DNA of 64,000 bases from AC-32 sp963766375 (GCA_963766375.1 CAVXZG010000015.1:62001-126000); one strand, 5' to 3'. Shown: positions 15,872-24,974, counted from the stretch's first letter. Notes: generated from the letters alone by a model not told the origin. Numbers and translations are program-made.

Positions 15872-15979
15872 GTCTGCGGCACCTGCCGTGCCGCGAGTCT
15901 CAAGTGAGAGAGCGCGCTCGCGTCGATACCCGTGGCGAGCGTCGCACTCGGAAGCATAGCCGATCTACGCGTGCTTCAG

Positions 15980-16567
15980 CTAGCCGCCGAGACCACCGAA
16001 GAGCGCAAACGGGTTCTGTGGAGCCACTTCCCAGACGACGTCGCCGCCCGGTTCGGCTTCGCCGTGCAGGCGACGCGCCAACTCCCGGGCCTGCTCCTCG
16101 GAGGCCGCGCCGACGATCAGATAGCGCCAGCGGCGCACGACGTCATAGCCCTCCTGCTCGAGCTCGTCCGCGAGTTTCTCGGCCTCCGCGTGCGAGTCGA
16201 GCTCCACCCGCACCTCCCAGGGCGCATAGCCGCGCCGGAGCTCTTCCTCCTCCCAGGTCTCCTGCGGCGGCTCGCCGGACCAGCGCTCTTCGTCCGGCAG
16301 CCAGCGCTCGACCTGGATCTCGGCGGCGATGCCCTCGTCGGCGAGCTCGGCCTCGACGATCTGCCGCGCCCGCTCCACCTGGCCTTGTGAGTCGGCGTAG
16401 ACGAAGACGACCTCGTCGTCGCGGGACACCCCGAGGCGGTGACCCTCGAGCTCCTTCGCGAGCCGCCTTGCCTCCTCGGAGCTGAGGTCGCGTCCGAGGC
16501 GGTCGAGCAGGGTCCGGGAGTGGTGCTCCTCGGGCAGCTCGATCCGGATGCGCCAGTTATCGCTCAT
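15980..16567 (-). CDS. Hypothetical protein with two ferredoxin-like (beta-alpha-beta) repeats
   Basis: A 195-aa soluble, acidic protein of unknown function. Two related segments are visible. Residues 4-75 run from WRIRIELPEEHHSRTLLDRL to VVFVYADSQGQVERARQIVE. Residues about 118-175 run from WEVRVELDSHAEAEKLADEL to LIVGAASEEQARELARRLH. Each looks like strand-helix-strand-helix with a hydrophobic strand followed by EEQA-type helices, the pattern of small ferredoxin-like domains. ATG 16567 overlaps the end of the hydroxyacyl-CoA dehydrogenase gene by four bases, so it is the last gene of the beta-oxidation operon. A role there is inferred from position only. Confidence 0.7.
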   Translation of the reverse strand: MSDNWRIRIELPEEHHSRTLLDRLGRDLSSEEARRLAKELEGHRLGVSRDDEVVFVYADSQGQVERARQIVEAELADEGIAAEIQVERWLPDEERWSGEPPQETWEEEELRRGYAPWEVRVELDSHAEAEKLADELEQEGYDVVRRWRYLIVGAASEEQARELARRLHGEAEPGGDVVWEVAPQNPFALFGGLGG

Positions 16568-17901
16568 GTTGCGGGCGCCCCTGCTCCGACCTCGGCGAGC
16601 GGGCGCCCGAACATCTTCTCCGAAATGCCGGTCTGGTCGAGGTACTTGGTGATCCCGCCGAGCCAGAAGGGCCAGCCGGCGCCGAGCAGGAGCGCTGTGT
16701 CCACGTCCTTGGCCTCTGCGACCACCCCCTCCTCCAGCAAGTGGCGGATCTCGTCGGCGATCGCCTCGAGGGCGGCTTCGAGGATCTCGTCCTGCGTCTT
16801 CGGGTCGTGCTCGCGCAGCGCGACCTCGTCCTTGCCCTCGGCGTAGTTGGCGAGCGTCTGCAAGAGCGGGAAGCGGTCGGGGTAGGCCTCGTGCAGCGTC
16901 TCGAGCACGTGGTTGGCGACGCGCGGCCCGACCATCTGAAGCAGCACCGACGGCGCCATCGGCAGGCCGAGGCGCAGGATCGCCTCGTCGGCCTCGTCCG
17001 CGGTGTTGCCGTGCTCGACCGCATCGAGGACGACCGCCAGCAGACGGGTGAGGACTCGGTTGACGACGAACGCGGGAGCGTCGCTCACGAGTACCGGGCG
17101 CTTGCGCAACTGCTCGGCGACAGCCCACGCGGTGGCAAGCGTGACGTCGTCCGTGTCGGGCGTGCGAACCAGCTCGACGAGCGGGAGCACCGCCACGGGG
17201 TTGAAGAAGTGGATGCCGACGTCCGCGCCCATCTCGGTCACGGAGAGGCTGGAGGTGTTCGTCGCGAGGATGCACTCGGGCTTGACGTGCTCGCGCAGCT
17301 CGGCGAAGACCCGCTTCTTGAGCTCGGGCTCCTCGAAGACCGCCTCGAGCACGAGATCGCAGTCTGCGAAGTGCTCGTAACCGGTGGAGGTGGAGACGAG
17401 CGAGGCGAGGAAGCGCGCCTTGCCCTCGTCGTAGCGCCCCTTCGCCACCTGCTCCTGCAGCTCGGACTCGATGCTCTCGCGCGCGTTCGCGAGAGCCTCG
17501 TCGCTGATGTCGCGCATGGCGACCGGGACCTCCAGCCGGCGGAGGAAGAGCGCCGCGAGCTGTGCGGCCATCAGCCCCGCGCCCACGATTCCGACCTTGT
17601 TGACCGCGCGGGGCTCGGCGTCGGGCCGGCCGGGCGGCCGCTTGGCGCGCCGGTCGACGAGGTCGAAGGCGTAGAGCGAGGCCCTCGCCTGGCGACCGGG
17701 GAGCAGTTCGCCGACGGCTTCCTCCTCGGCTCGGTAGCCCTCCTCGAGCGACCAACCCGAGCACGCGCCCTCGATCAGCTCGAGCGCCTTGTACGGCGCG
17801 GGCGCGGCACCGTGCAGCTGGTCGTCGAGCCTTCCGCGCGCCTTCCGTATCACTTCCGCCGCAGAGGGACTGTCACTGGTGACTGTCACTGTGACTGTCA
17901 C
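16564..17901 (-). CDS. 3-hydroxyacyl-CoA dehydrogenase (FadB C-terminal half)
   Basis: A 445-aa NAD-dependent enzyme of beta-oxidation. Residues about 40-95 (ALELIEGACSGWSLEEGYRA, then LYAFDLVDRRAKRP) match the linker between the hydratase and dehydrogenase domains of FadB/FadJ. The Rossmann domain starts VNKVGIVGAGLMAAQLA at about 100, with ATNTSSLSV, DVGIHFFNPVAVLPLVEL (catalytic His) and the C-terminal 3HCDH helices (VSDAPAFVVNRVL). With the hydratase upstream it makes a split FadB. The junction is a GTGA overlap inside a 12-bp tandem repeat (17867-17902), and the first codons read as alternating Thr-Val. Several in-frame GTGs there could be the real start. Confidence 0.87.
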   Translation of the reverse strand: MTVTVTVTSDSPSAAEVIRKARGRLDDQLHGAAPAPYKALELIEGACSGWSLEEGYRAEEEAVGELLPGRQARASLYAFDLVDRRAKRPPGRPDAEPRAVNKVGIVGAGLMAAQLAALFLRRLEVPVAMRDISDEALANARESIESELQEQVAKGRYDEGKARFLASLVSTSTGYEHFADCDLVLEAVFEEPELKKRVFAELREHVKPECILATNTSSLSVTEMGADVGIHFFNPVAVLPLVELVRTPDTDDVTLATAWAVAEQLRKRPVLVSDAPAFVVNRVLTRLLAVVLDAVEHGNTADEADEAILRLGLPMAPSVLLQMVGPRVANHVLETLHEAYPDRFPLLQTLANYAEGKDEVALREHDPKTQDEILEAALEAIADEIRHLLEEGVVAEAKDVDTALLLGAGWPFWLGGITKYLDQTGISEKMFGRPLAEVGAGAPAT

Positions 17902-17902
17902 T
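17867..17902. repeat. Three-copy 12-bp tandem repeat at the hydratase-dehydrogenase junction
   Basis: GACTGTCACT recurs at 17868-17877, 17881-17890 and 17893-17902 (spacing 13, then 12). The full unit GTGACTGTCACT is present twice. It contains the hydratase stop codon and the dehydrogenase GTG, so copy-number change would alter the junction. Confidence 0.8.
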
Positions 17903-18568
17903 GTTCGTTGACGAGCTCGAGGGCGAAGGCGATCGACTCGTCCAGGAACTCCGCTGGCTCGAACAGGCGGTCGGCGAAGCCGAGCTCGTGCGCCTCAGGG
18001 CCGGTCAGGACCCGGTTCTGGCGCATCGGGTTGGCGACGACGAACTTCACCGCCGTCTCGACGCCGACCAGGCGCGGGACGAGCTGCGTGCCGCCCCAGG
18101 CAGGAACGATCCCAAGGAAGCATTCGGGGCAGGCGAAATGCCGGACCGCCGTCGAGATCGTGCGCGCGTCGCAGTGCAGCGCGATCTCCACGCCTCCGCC
18201 GAGGCAGGCGCCGTTGACCGCCGCCACGGTCGGGAACGGCAGCTCCCGAATCCGGCCGAAGAGCTCATGGCCGGCGCGGCTGCCGGCGATCGCCAGCTCG
18301 CGCGTGGCGTCGGGGAACTCCGTGATGTCGGCGCCGGCGGCGAAGACGAACGGCTTCCCGGTCAGCACGAGCGCCGCCCAGTCACCCTCCTCGAGCGCGG
18401 CAACAGCCGCTCCAGCGACTCCATTGCCGCCCGGCCGAAGAAGGTCGGCTTGGTGTGATCCTCGCCGTTGTCGATCGTCACGAGGGCCACCGCGGCGTCC
18501 GCCCTGTCTACACGTGCCAGCTTGAACTCAGTGTCCGGCAGCGACGTTCTCCCACACGAGCGCGGCAC
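17898..18568 (-). CDS. Enoyl-CoA hydratase (crotonase), frameshifted near 18400
   Basis: A crotonase-fold hydratase, the second step of beta-oxidation. The N-terminal part (FKLARVDRADAAVALVTIDN) is in one frame. At about 18400 the frame changes and continues AVAALEEGDWAALVLTGKP, then FAAGADITEF (oxyanion hole and CoA loop) and NGACLGGGVEIALHCDARTI, the crotonase signature. FGIVPAWGG is written here as CFLGIVPAWGGTQ, with the usual Glu-to-hydrophobic variation. Adding one G to the GG at GAGCGGCT repairs the gene, so a homopolymer deletion is likely. It overlaps the thiolase gene by about 40 bases and the dehydrogenase gene by four, giving the order thiolase, hydratase, dehydrogenase. Confidence 0.83.
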
Positions 18569-19718
18569 CCATGCCCAGGCCGACGCAGAGCGCGGCGAGC
18601 CCGTAGCGCGCCTGCGGCCGCTCGCCGAAGCCGTAGGCCAGCTGAGCCAGCAGCCGCACGCCGGTCGCGGCGAGCGGGTGACCGCAGGCGATCGCGCCGC
18701 CGTACGGGTTGAGCCGCTTGTCCTCGGGTGCGACGCCGAATGCGTCGCACCAGCTGAGCACCTGGACCGCGAACGGCTCGTTCAGCTCGAAGAGGTCGAT
18801 GTCGTCGAGCGAGAGGCCGGCGATGTCTAGCGCCTTCCGCGTCGCCGGAACCGGGCCGAGGCCCATCAGCTCCGGTTCGACGCCGGCGAACCCGTAGGAG
18901 ACGAGCCGCATCCGGGGCACCAGGCCGTGCTCGCTCGCAGCCTGCTCGGAGGCCAGCAGGCAGACCGTGGCGCCGTCGGTCAGCCCGGCGGAGTTCCCGG
19001 CCGTCACCCGACCGCCGGGTCGGAATGGCGTCGGCAACTCGGCCAGGCCCTCCAGGCTCGTGTCCGGGCGCAGAAACTCGTCACGGGCGGCGACGCGCCA
19101 GCCGTCGTCGCTGAAGACCGCCATCGGCACGACGGTCTCCCGCATGACGCCGTTCTCCCATGCGGCCGCGGCCTTCTGCTGCGAGCGCAGCGCGTAGGCG
19201 TCCGCGCCATCCTTCGTCAACTGGGGCAGGCGGTCGTGCAGGTTCTCCGCGGTCGCGCCCATGGTCACGGCCGAGGGGTCGACCAGCCGCTCGGCCACGA
19301 AGCGCGGATTGAAGTCCACGTCGTCGCCCATCGGGTGGTGACCCATGTGCTCGATTCCGCCCGCGAGCACGACCTCGGCTGCGCCCATCGCGATCTCGCC
19401 CGCGCCTGCCGTGACGGCGGTGAGCGCGCCGGCGCACATGCGATCGACCGCGAAGCCGGGCACGCTCTGCGGCAGCCCGGCGAGCAGCGCCACGTCGCGC
19501 CCGAGCGTCAAGCCCTGGTCGCCCACCTGGGCGGTGGCCGCCATGACCACGTCGTCGATCCTTTCGGGTGGCAAGCCGGGGTTGCGGCGAAGCAGTTCGC
19601 GCACGACCTTGACGCCCATGTCGTCGGCCCGCGTGCGCCAGAACATCCCCTTGGGCCCGGCCCGTCCGAAGGCCGTTCGGACGCCGTCGACGTAGTAGAC
19701 CTCGCGCAATTCCCGCAC
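18528..19718 (-). CDS. Acetyl-CoA acyltransferase (thiolase)
   Basis: A 396-aa thiolase carrying out the last step of beta-oxidation, or condensation in reverse. Nucleophile region: FAVDRMCAGALTAVTAGAG (Cys at about 87). The middle signature is NSAGLTDGATVCLL. Near the end come ELNEPFAVQVLSW, NPYGGAIACGHPLAATGVR (His) and AALCVGLGMGAALVWE (Cys acid/base). GTG 19718 is chosen because TAGGGT lies 7 nt upstream and the protein then starts RELREVYYVDGVRTAFG, as in homologues. It is the first gene of a minus-strand beta-oxidation operon and is divergent from the gene at 19816. Confidence 0.9.
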   Translation of the reverse strand: MRELREVYYVDGVRTAFGRAGPKGMFWRTRADDMGVKVVRELLRRNPGLPPERIDDVVMAATAQVGDQGLTLGRDVALLAGLPQSVPGFAVDRMCAGALTAVTAGAGEIAMGAAEVVLAGGIEHMGHHPMGDDVDFNPRFVAERLVDPSAVTMGATAENLHDRLPQLTKDGADAYALRSQQKAAAAWENGVMRETVVPMAVFSDDGWRVAARDEFLRPDTSLEGLAELPTPFRPGGRVTAGNSAGLTDGATVCLLASEQAASEHGLVPRMRLVSYGFAGVEPELMGLGPVPATRKALDIAGLSLDDIDLFELNEPFAVQVLSWCDAFGVAPEDKRLNPYGGAIACGHPLAATGVRLLAQLAYGFGERPQARYGLAALCVGLGMGAALVWENVAAGH

Positions 19719-19725
19719 GTTGAAG

Positions 19726-19731
19726 ACCCTA
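19726..19731 (-). promoter_or_regulatory. Putative -10 box, leaderless start of the beta-oxidation operon
   Basis: TAGGGT on the minus strand, 7 nt before GTG 19718. Confidence 0.5.
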
Positions 19732-19815
19732 GACAATCGTCACGGTCTCGCCACGATTCCGTCACCCATCCGCGCGCCCGCGCTCGATACGATCGCTGCG
19801 GGGAGGAGGTTGGCT

Positions 19816-20497
19816 GTGCCTGAACCAGACGTCGTCGAAAACGAGAACTGGGCGGCGCACCTCGAGCGCGAGGAGCGCCGCTACCGGGACGGGGAGGCTC
19901 GCCTCGGCGACGCCGGAGATGCGGACGCGCGCCAGCGCCAGCTCACCCGCCTCGGCAATGCCGCGGGAGGCGCCGGGCTCGCCCTGCTGATGCAGGGCCG
20001 CACACAGGAGGCCGCAGGCTGGTTCGCCCGCGCCGCCGCGCGTTACCGCGAGAGCTTCGCCGATGCGCCGTCTGACAGCTGGGGCCGGCCGATCGGCGCG
20101 ATCAAATCGCTCGTCCTGGCCGGTGACTGGCCGGGCGCGGAGGGAGCAGCCGAGTGGGCGCTGCAGGTAGGCGCGGCCGAGGGCCAGTCCTCAATCGGCC
20201 ACTACGCCGCCGCCCTGGCTCTGCTCGTGCTCGGCAGAGACGCCGAGGCTCGCCCGCACGCGGACGCGATCCGCACGCGCGACGACTTTCCGAGCGCGGT
20301 CGGTGACGCTCTCGGATACCTGGCCGCCGCCGACGTGCTCGGCTACACGGAGGCCGTCGAGGCGGTGCTCGAGTCGTTCGAGACCCGCGACGACTACCTC
20401 GAGGACATGCCCGTGGCAGACACCGTGCTCGTGCTGCAGGCACTAGCGGCCCGCCGCGACCTGGCCGCGAACCTCACCTCGCCGCTCTGCTTCCTAG
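19816..20497 (+). CDS. Hypothetical helical-repeat (TPR-like) protein; 3' end uncertain
   Basis: About 226 aa, soluble, alanine-rich and helical, with paired helices resembling TPRs (GLALLMQGRTQEAAGWFARA, AALALLVLGRDAEARPHAD). No catalytic motif is recognised. GTG 19816 has a strong SD (ggggaggagg, 19800-19809). The open frame runs past 20500 into sequence antisense to the next gene, where codon quality is lost. A one-base shift near 20490 would give a stop at 20495-20497, so the natural end is probably there. Function unknown. Confidence 0.6.
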
Positions 20498-20508
20498 GAG
20501 GCGAGGCG

Positions 20509-21048
20509 CTAGTCGCCGCTCGTGGGCGGGTGGAAGACCGTCGTGATGGTCAGCGGCTCGACGTCCGGCTCCTCGAGCTCGCGCGCGCGCTCCGCGAGCT
20601 CGGTGATCAGCTCGAGCGCCCGCTCGGGCTGCAGCCGCGCCGTGATCTGGGCGGAACGGAACGTGCCAGCCGCGCCGTGCTCGGCCCAGCCGCGCTGAAC
20701 CTCCTCGAGCATCGCCGCACGCAGGTCGCTGGTGTACCCCGAGGAGAGCAGCTCCGGCGCGACTCGCACCGTCCGCGCCACGGCGCGATAGGGCTTCTCG
20801 CGGCCCTGACCGCCCTCGGCCAGCTCGATCAACCCGGCTTTCAACAGCATGCGCACATGGAAGTGCAGGTGCCCGGGGTCGACCCCGAGCTTGTTCGCGA
20901 GCTCGCGGTTCGTCAGGTGCTCCTCGTCGCCCGTACCCAGGGTCTCGAGAACACGGAGCCGGAGCGGGTGCCCGAGCGCTTTCAGCTGGTCGGGTCGCTC
21001 GAGCGTGAGCACGTCGAGGAGAGGTCTGGAGGCGGCGGCCGCAGGCAT
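20509..21048 (-). CDS. ArsR-like winged-helix transcriptional regulator
   Basis: A 179-aa protein. Residues about 10-95 are an ArsR-type wHTH (LKALGHPLRLRVLETLGTGD, LTNRELANKLGVDPGHLHFH, VRMLLKAGLIELAEGG). A C-terminal helical domain follows (AMLEEVQRGWAEHG, ERALELITELAERARELE), as in HTH_20/YrkO-like regulators. No metal-binding Cys motif is visible, so it probably does not sense arsenic; its ligand is unknown. It lies at the end of a minus-strand run after pgl but 32 bp apart. It is convergent with the gene at 19816. Confidence 0.78.
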   Translation of the reverse strand: MPAAAASRPLLDVLTLERPDQLKALGHPLRLRVLETLGTGDEEHLTNRELANKLGVDPGHLHFHVRMLLKAGLIELAEGGQGREKPYRAVARTVRVAPELLSSGYTSDLRAAMLEEVQRGWAEHGAAGTFRSAQITARLQPERALELITELAERARELEEPDVEPLTITTVFHPPTSGD

Positions 21049-21080
21049 CGCTCCATCTTTGCGAGGTGGCCTTGCGTTGT

Positions 21081-21773
21081 CTAGTGCTGCAACCGGGAAG
21101 CAGCCGCGCGATCGGCCACAACCCGCGTGGTTCCGCCGATCGAGCGGATCAGGCTGGCGGGGGTCGCCGGGTCCGGCGGATGGGCAAAAGCGCGTTCCGC
21201 AGCCTCCGCTTTCTCGGCGCCGGTGACGATGAAGAGCACCTCCGGCGCCGACGACAGCACCGGCACGGTCATCGTCACGCGATCCACGAACGGCTCGAGC
21301 CCGGCCTCGGCGGGAACTGCTCGCCGCTCGCGATCTTCGAGTGTCGGCGCGTTCGGGAACAGCGACGCAGTGTGACCGTCCGGGCCCAGGCCGAGCAGGA
21401 CGAGCTCGAGCCGAACGTCCAGCAGTAACGCGTCGTACTCCTCGGCCGCCGCCTCCGCGCCGAGCTCACCGCGGATCCGGCGCACCTCCTTCGGCTGCAC
21501 CTCGAGCCGGTCGAGGAGGTTCTCGCGCGCGAGCCTGTAGTTCGAGCGGTCGTCGTCGGGAGGCACGCAGCGCTCATCGCCCCACCAGAGTGATGCCTTG
21601 CTCCAGTTGGGCTCGCGCTCGGCCGCGAGTCGGTAGGCCCGCCCCGGCGATCTGCCACCGGTCAAGGCCATTGTGCGCCCTGCCCGCGCTGCCTCGTTGA
21701 GCTCGTCCGCGACGATCGACGCCACCTGCTCCGGGTCGTCGGCCACGATGAGCTCGACGCCGTAAAGGGTCAC
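21081..21773 (-). CDS. pgl: 6-phosphogluconolactonase
   Basis: A 230-aa sugar-phosphate lactonase of the SOL/DevB family, hydrolysing 6-phosphogluconolactone in the pentose phosphate pathway. Signatures: MALTGGRSPGRAYRLAA (phosphate loop, residue about 35), LWWGDERCVPPDDDRSNYR and LVLLGLGPDGHTASLFPN (catalytic His region). VLFIVTGAEKAEAAERAF follows, as in the family. Length is normal. ATG 21773 overlaps the end of proC by four bases, so both come from one transcript. No zwf or gnd is adjacent. Confidence 0.9.
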   Translation of the reverse strand: MTLYGVELIVADDPEQVASIVADELNEAARAGRTMALTGGRSPGRAYRLAAEREPNWSKASLWWGDERCVPPDDDRSNYRLARENLLDRLEVQPKEVRRIRGELGAEAAAEEYDALLLDVRLELVLLGLGPDGHTASLFPNAPTLEDRERRAVPAEAGLEPFVDRVTMTVPVLSSAPEVLFIVTGAEKAEAAERAFAHPPDPATPASLIRSIGGTTRVVADRAAASRLQH

Positions 21774-22594
21774 GGCTCGCCGGCTGCGAGCTCCCGCGAG
21801 CGTTCCATCGCCGCCTCGATCGCATTCAGGAACGCGGCGCGCACCCCGGCGAGCTCGAGCTCGCGGATCGCGCGGATCGTGGTGCCGCCGGGCGAGGTCA
21901 CCTGCTCACGGAGCTCGACGGGGTGAATGCCCTCGTCGCGCAGCAGCCGCGCGGTGCCGAACATGGTCTGGACGACGAGCTGGGTCGAGATCTCGCGCGA
22001 AAGGCCGAGCAGGATTCCGGCCTCGATCATCGCCTCGGCCAGCAGCGCGAAGTACGCGGGGCCGGAGCCTGAAACGGCCGTGACGGCATCCATGTAGCGC
22101 TCCGGCACCTCCACGACCGCGCCGACGTGGCTGAGCGCCTCCTCGGCGAGCCGCAGGTGCTCCTCTCCCGCGTGCGCGCCCGCGCAGATGCCCGCGATCC
22201 CCTCGTGCACGGTGGCCGGGCGGTTCGGCATGGCGCGCACGACCGGCACGCCGGGAGTCACCTTGCTCTCGATCGTCGCGGTGGGGATAGCCGCCGCGAC
22301 CGAGAGCACGGTCTGCTCCGGAGTGAGCACGCCGCCGATCTCGCCGAGCAAGGTGTCGAAGTCCTGCGGCTTGACCGCGATCACGATCAGCTCCGCTCCC
22401 GCGACCGCCTCTGTGTTCGACAGCGTCGCGCGCACGCCGTGGCGCTCCGCCAGCTCTGCGGCACGCTCCTCGTCGCGAACCGTGACCACGAGCTCACCGG
22501 GCTCCCGCCAACCGCCGCTCAGGAGCCCGCGCAGGAGGGACTCGCCGATCGTGCCGGCGCCGAGGATCGCAACGCGCCGCGGCTCCACAGCCAT
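21770..22594 (-). CDS. proC: Pyrroline-5-carboxylate reductase
   Basis: A 274-aa enzyme for the last step of proline synthesis. The Rossmann NAD(P) motif is VAILGAGTIGESLLRGL at residue 8. VIAVKPQDFDTLL and VVRAMPNRPATVHEG follow. The ProC signature is complete: AVSGSGPAYFALLAEAM and EQVTSPGGTTIRAI. ATG 22594 gives the normal start and has TAGACT 8 nt upstream on the minus strand, a box that also contains the stop codon of the glycosylase gene. A promoter of its own is therefore likely. It is coupled to pgl downstream. Confidence 0.93.
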   Translation of the reverse strand: MAVEPRRVAILGAGTIGESLLRGLLSGGWREPGELVVTVRDEERAAELAERHGVRATLSNTEAVAGAELIVIAVKPQDFDTLLGEIGGVLTPEQTVLSVAAAIPTATIESKVTPGVPVVRAMPNRPATVHEGIAGICAGAHAGEEHLRLAEEALSHVGAVVEVPERYMDAVTAVSGSGPAYFALLAEAMIEAGILLGLSREISTQLVVQTMFGTARLLRDEGIHPVELREQVTSPGGTTIRAIRELELAGVRAAFLNAIEAAMERSRELAAGEP

Positions 22595-22602
22595 CGTGGG
22601 AG

Positions 22603-22608
22603 AGTCTA
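22603..22608 (-). promoter_or_regulatory. Putative -10 box, leaderless start of proC
   Basis: TAGACT on the minus strand, 8 nt before ATG 22594; it shares its TAG with the upstream stop codon. Confidence 0.45.
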
Positions 22609-23454
22609 GGCCGCGGCGGTCTGCGGTGGCACGAGCCCGAGGCGGTAGGCCGCGAGCAGGTAGATGCTCGCGAGGCCGGCCCACTCCTCGTAGGGCTCGA
22701 GCAGCTCAGCCGTCTCCCAGCCCTCGACCCAGCGGCCCCGCATGGCGGACAGGAGCTTCACGAGGCCGAGGTCGGCAACGAGCCCCCGGTCGTAGCGGCC
22801 GAGGCCTTCGAGGAAGACGACGCCGACCGACCACGGTCCGAGACCGCGCTCGCGCGTGAGGCGATCTGCTGCGGCGTTGCTCGGCACGTCGCGTAGCCGC
22901 TCGAGCTCGACCGAGCGGCAGAGCCGGACGAGCGTGGCGCCGCGGCGCATCCCGAGGCCGAGCCGGCGCAGCTCCGCCGGGGCGAGACGGCCAAGGCTCG
23001 CGCAGTCCGGAGGAGCATGCAGCGCGGTGCCCTGCAGTTGCGGCGTCGCCGCGCGGATCACGTTTCGCTCGATCGCCCGCGCCCGCCGGGCCTGGATCAG
23101 CTGGCCGCAGACCGCACGCAGGAGCGCGTGAGCCACCGTCGGCGTGCGCACCGGACGCAGGCCGCGCACACGGCGAGTGGCCTCGCCGATCAACGGATCG
23201 CGCGCGAAGCGCTTCAGGAACTCGGAGTGATCGTCGTCGAGCGCGAGCACGAAGCGCAGCTCCGCGATCCCTTCCTCGCTCGGCGCGCGCAGCTGAACGG
23301 TTCCGTTCGACAGCTGCCACGCACGCCCCGCGCCGCCGCAGCCGAGAGCGGCGACCACGACGCCGTCGGTCACGCTGCGGGTCGCATCGCCCGCCAGCCG
23401 GGCCGAAAGCCGGAGCGAGAACGGGCCGCGCGGCCGGACCGCGGCCGAGATCAC
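22606..23454 (-). CDS. AlkA-like DNA-3-methyladenine glycosylase
   Basis: A 282-aa member of the HhH-GPD superfamily, removing alkylated bases. The N-terminal part (PRGPFSLRLSARLAG) resembles the AlkA_N domain. The glycosylase part has LRAVCGQLIQARRARAIERN (the helix preceding the HhH), LRRLGLGMRRGATLVRL and ERGLGPWSVGVVFLEGLGRYD. The HhH-GPD loop is LGPWSVGV, and the usual catalytic Asp corresponds to the Asp of GRYDRGLVADLGL. GTG 23454 overlaps a possible TGA stop of the upstream regulator gene (GTGA). Confidence 0.8.
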   Translation of the reverse strand: MISAAVRPRGPFSLRLSARLAGDATRSVTDGVVVAALGCGGAGRAWQLSNGTVQLRAPSEEGIAELRFVLALDDDHSEFLKRFARDPLIGEATRRVRGLRPVRTPTVAHALLRAVCGQLIQARRARAIERNVIRAATPQLQGTALHAPPDCASLGRLAPAELRRLGLGMRRGATLVRLCRSVELERLRDVPSNAAADRLTRERGLGPWSVGVVFLEGLGRYDRGLVADLGLVKLLSAMRGRWVEGWETAELLEPYEEWAGLASIYLLAAYRLGLVPPQTAAA

Positions 23455-24793
23455 TGTCTGCTTGGTGGGCCTGCGCGCCCGCGACCTGCTCGGCTGCAAG
23501 GTCGGTCGCGCGCTCGAGCACCTCGAGCGCTTCCTCCTCGCGGCCGGCACGGCGCAGGAACTTGCCCCAGGAGCGGTACACGTCCACGTACTCCCGCCGA
23601 TGGCCGTGCGCCTCGAGGAGCATCGTCGCCTCCCGGAAGGCGCTGTCGGCACCGTCGGCGTTGCCGTCGAGCGCTCGAGCTTCCGCCAGCGCCCACTGGC
23701 CGAGACCCATCTCACGCGGATACTCGTCGCCGGCCAGGGCCGCCACCGCCGCCTCGGCCTTCGCAAGTGCCAGAGCGACGTTGCCGAGCCGGGCCGCCGC
23801 TTTCGACTGGTCGGCGTAGAGGCCGGACAGATCCTCGGGCTCCGCGTTGGGGCCCAGAAGCTTCTCGGCCAGCTTGTGGTGCCTCGTCGCCTCCTCGGGA
23901 CGATCCTGGGTGAGCAGGATGGCGGCGGAAAGGATGTGCGCGCGCGCCAGGTGGAGCGTGTCGTCGGTGACATCCAGCAGGGCGATCGCGCGCCGAATGT
24001 AGTCGAGCGCCGCGGCGGGCCGGCCACCGATGTCGTTGAGGCGGGCAGCCCCCCAGTAGAGACGTACGCGCGAGTACGCGTCCGTCATCTCCTCGGCCTT
24101 CCCGAGAGCTTCTGCGAGGACCTCCTCCGCCCGGCGCAGGTCGCCGAGATCGGTCAGCGCGTAGCTCAGGTAGGTGGTGAACCTGACCTGGGCGGCGAAA
24201 TCGTCAGGCGCTTCCTGCGAGACCTCGGCGAGGCAGCTCTCGAACAGCTCCACCGCTCGCCTTGGCCGGCCGCTGGCCGCGTACGCCTTCCCGAGGGTGG
24301 CGTAGACGTCGGGCCGTGCGCTCGCGGAGACCGGCGACAGCTCCAGGCCGGACTCGAGCAGCTCGATGGCCTCGCTGTTGCGCCCGCCGTGAGCAGCGGC
24401 CAGGCCGAGCGCGATGTTCGCGCGCGACGCGGCCACGGCGTCCCCGGCTTCCAGAGCGTCCGCGCGCAGGCGGTTCAGCTTCGCCTCGGCCTCGTCCGTG
24501 ATCTCGGACAGACGGAGCTCCAGTTCGGCGTCTGCGATCTGCAGCTCCCGCTGGTCGGTGTCGCGGATCTCGGACCCGGTCTCTAGATAGTCGGCCGAGA
24601 CGCCCAGCTTCCGGGCAAGCATCCGGAGCGCCTTTACAGACGGCCGCCGCGCGCCGGCTTCGATCCGGGAGATGTAGGCGTACGAGACACCAGGCCCTGC
24701 AAGCTCGCGCTGAGACAGCCCACGTTCGTGCCGCAGGCGACGCAACCGCTGGCCGATCGGTTCGGCTGGCCCCTCGAGTTGTTGCGGTGACAC
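23451..24793 (-). CDS. XRE-family HTH regulator with TPR array (second copy)
   Basis: About 447 aa. N-terminal XRE HTH: GQRLRRLRHERGLSQRELAG, AYISRIEAGARRPSVKALRM and RKLGVSADYLETGSE. A TPR-like array follows to the end (VYATLGKAYAASGRPRRAVE, YLSYALTDLGDLRRAEEVL, VYRSWGKFLRRAGREEEALE). It is a paralogue in layout of the regulator at 2763, but here no small peptide gene follows. GTG 24793 is preferred: AGTATT lies 7 nt upstream, with TTGACG 18 bp further. The frame does not close before the glycosylase gene. One missing base near 23460-23500 would place a TGA overlapping the glycosylase GTG, so a frameshift is likely. Confidence 0.8.
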
Positions 24794-24800
24794 CGAAACC

Positions 24801-24830
24801 AATACTGACCTTCAGCCCGGAGCGCGTCAA
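24801..24830 (-). promoter_or_regulatory. Promoter of second XRE-TPR regulator
   Basis: TTGACG (24830-24825), an 18-bp spacer and AGTATT (24806-24801), 7 nt before GTG 24793. This is one of few leaderless starts here with a recognisable -35. Confidence 0.45.
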
Positions 24831-24887
24831 TCAGGCTATGAACTCCTGACAACAATTGGCGACGGCACACTTTGGGCTTTGCCTTGC

Positions 24888-24921
24888 AGGTCGGCAGTGC
24901 TCGACGTTCGTCCGCCGACCT
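24888..24921. promoter_or_regulatory. 8-bp inverted repeat in the divergent region
   Basis: AGGTCGGC (24888-24895) and GCCGACCT (24914-24921), 18 bp apart, lie between the divergent XRE-TPR and VOC genes. It may be an operator or a weak hairpin; no other evidence. Confidence 0.3.
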
Positions 24922-24974
24922 CGTCGATACTTTTGACAACGACTCGCGGCGCCACCCACCCGCCGGCCACTCGC

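Noticed and set aside
22706..24801. Single 698-aa XRE-TPR protein running through the glycosylase gene
   Set aside because: After about 23460 the frame is an Arg/Gly/Pro-rich shadow of the AlkA-like glycosylase gene, so the regulator must end earlier.
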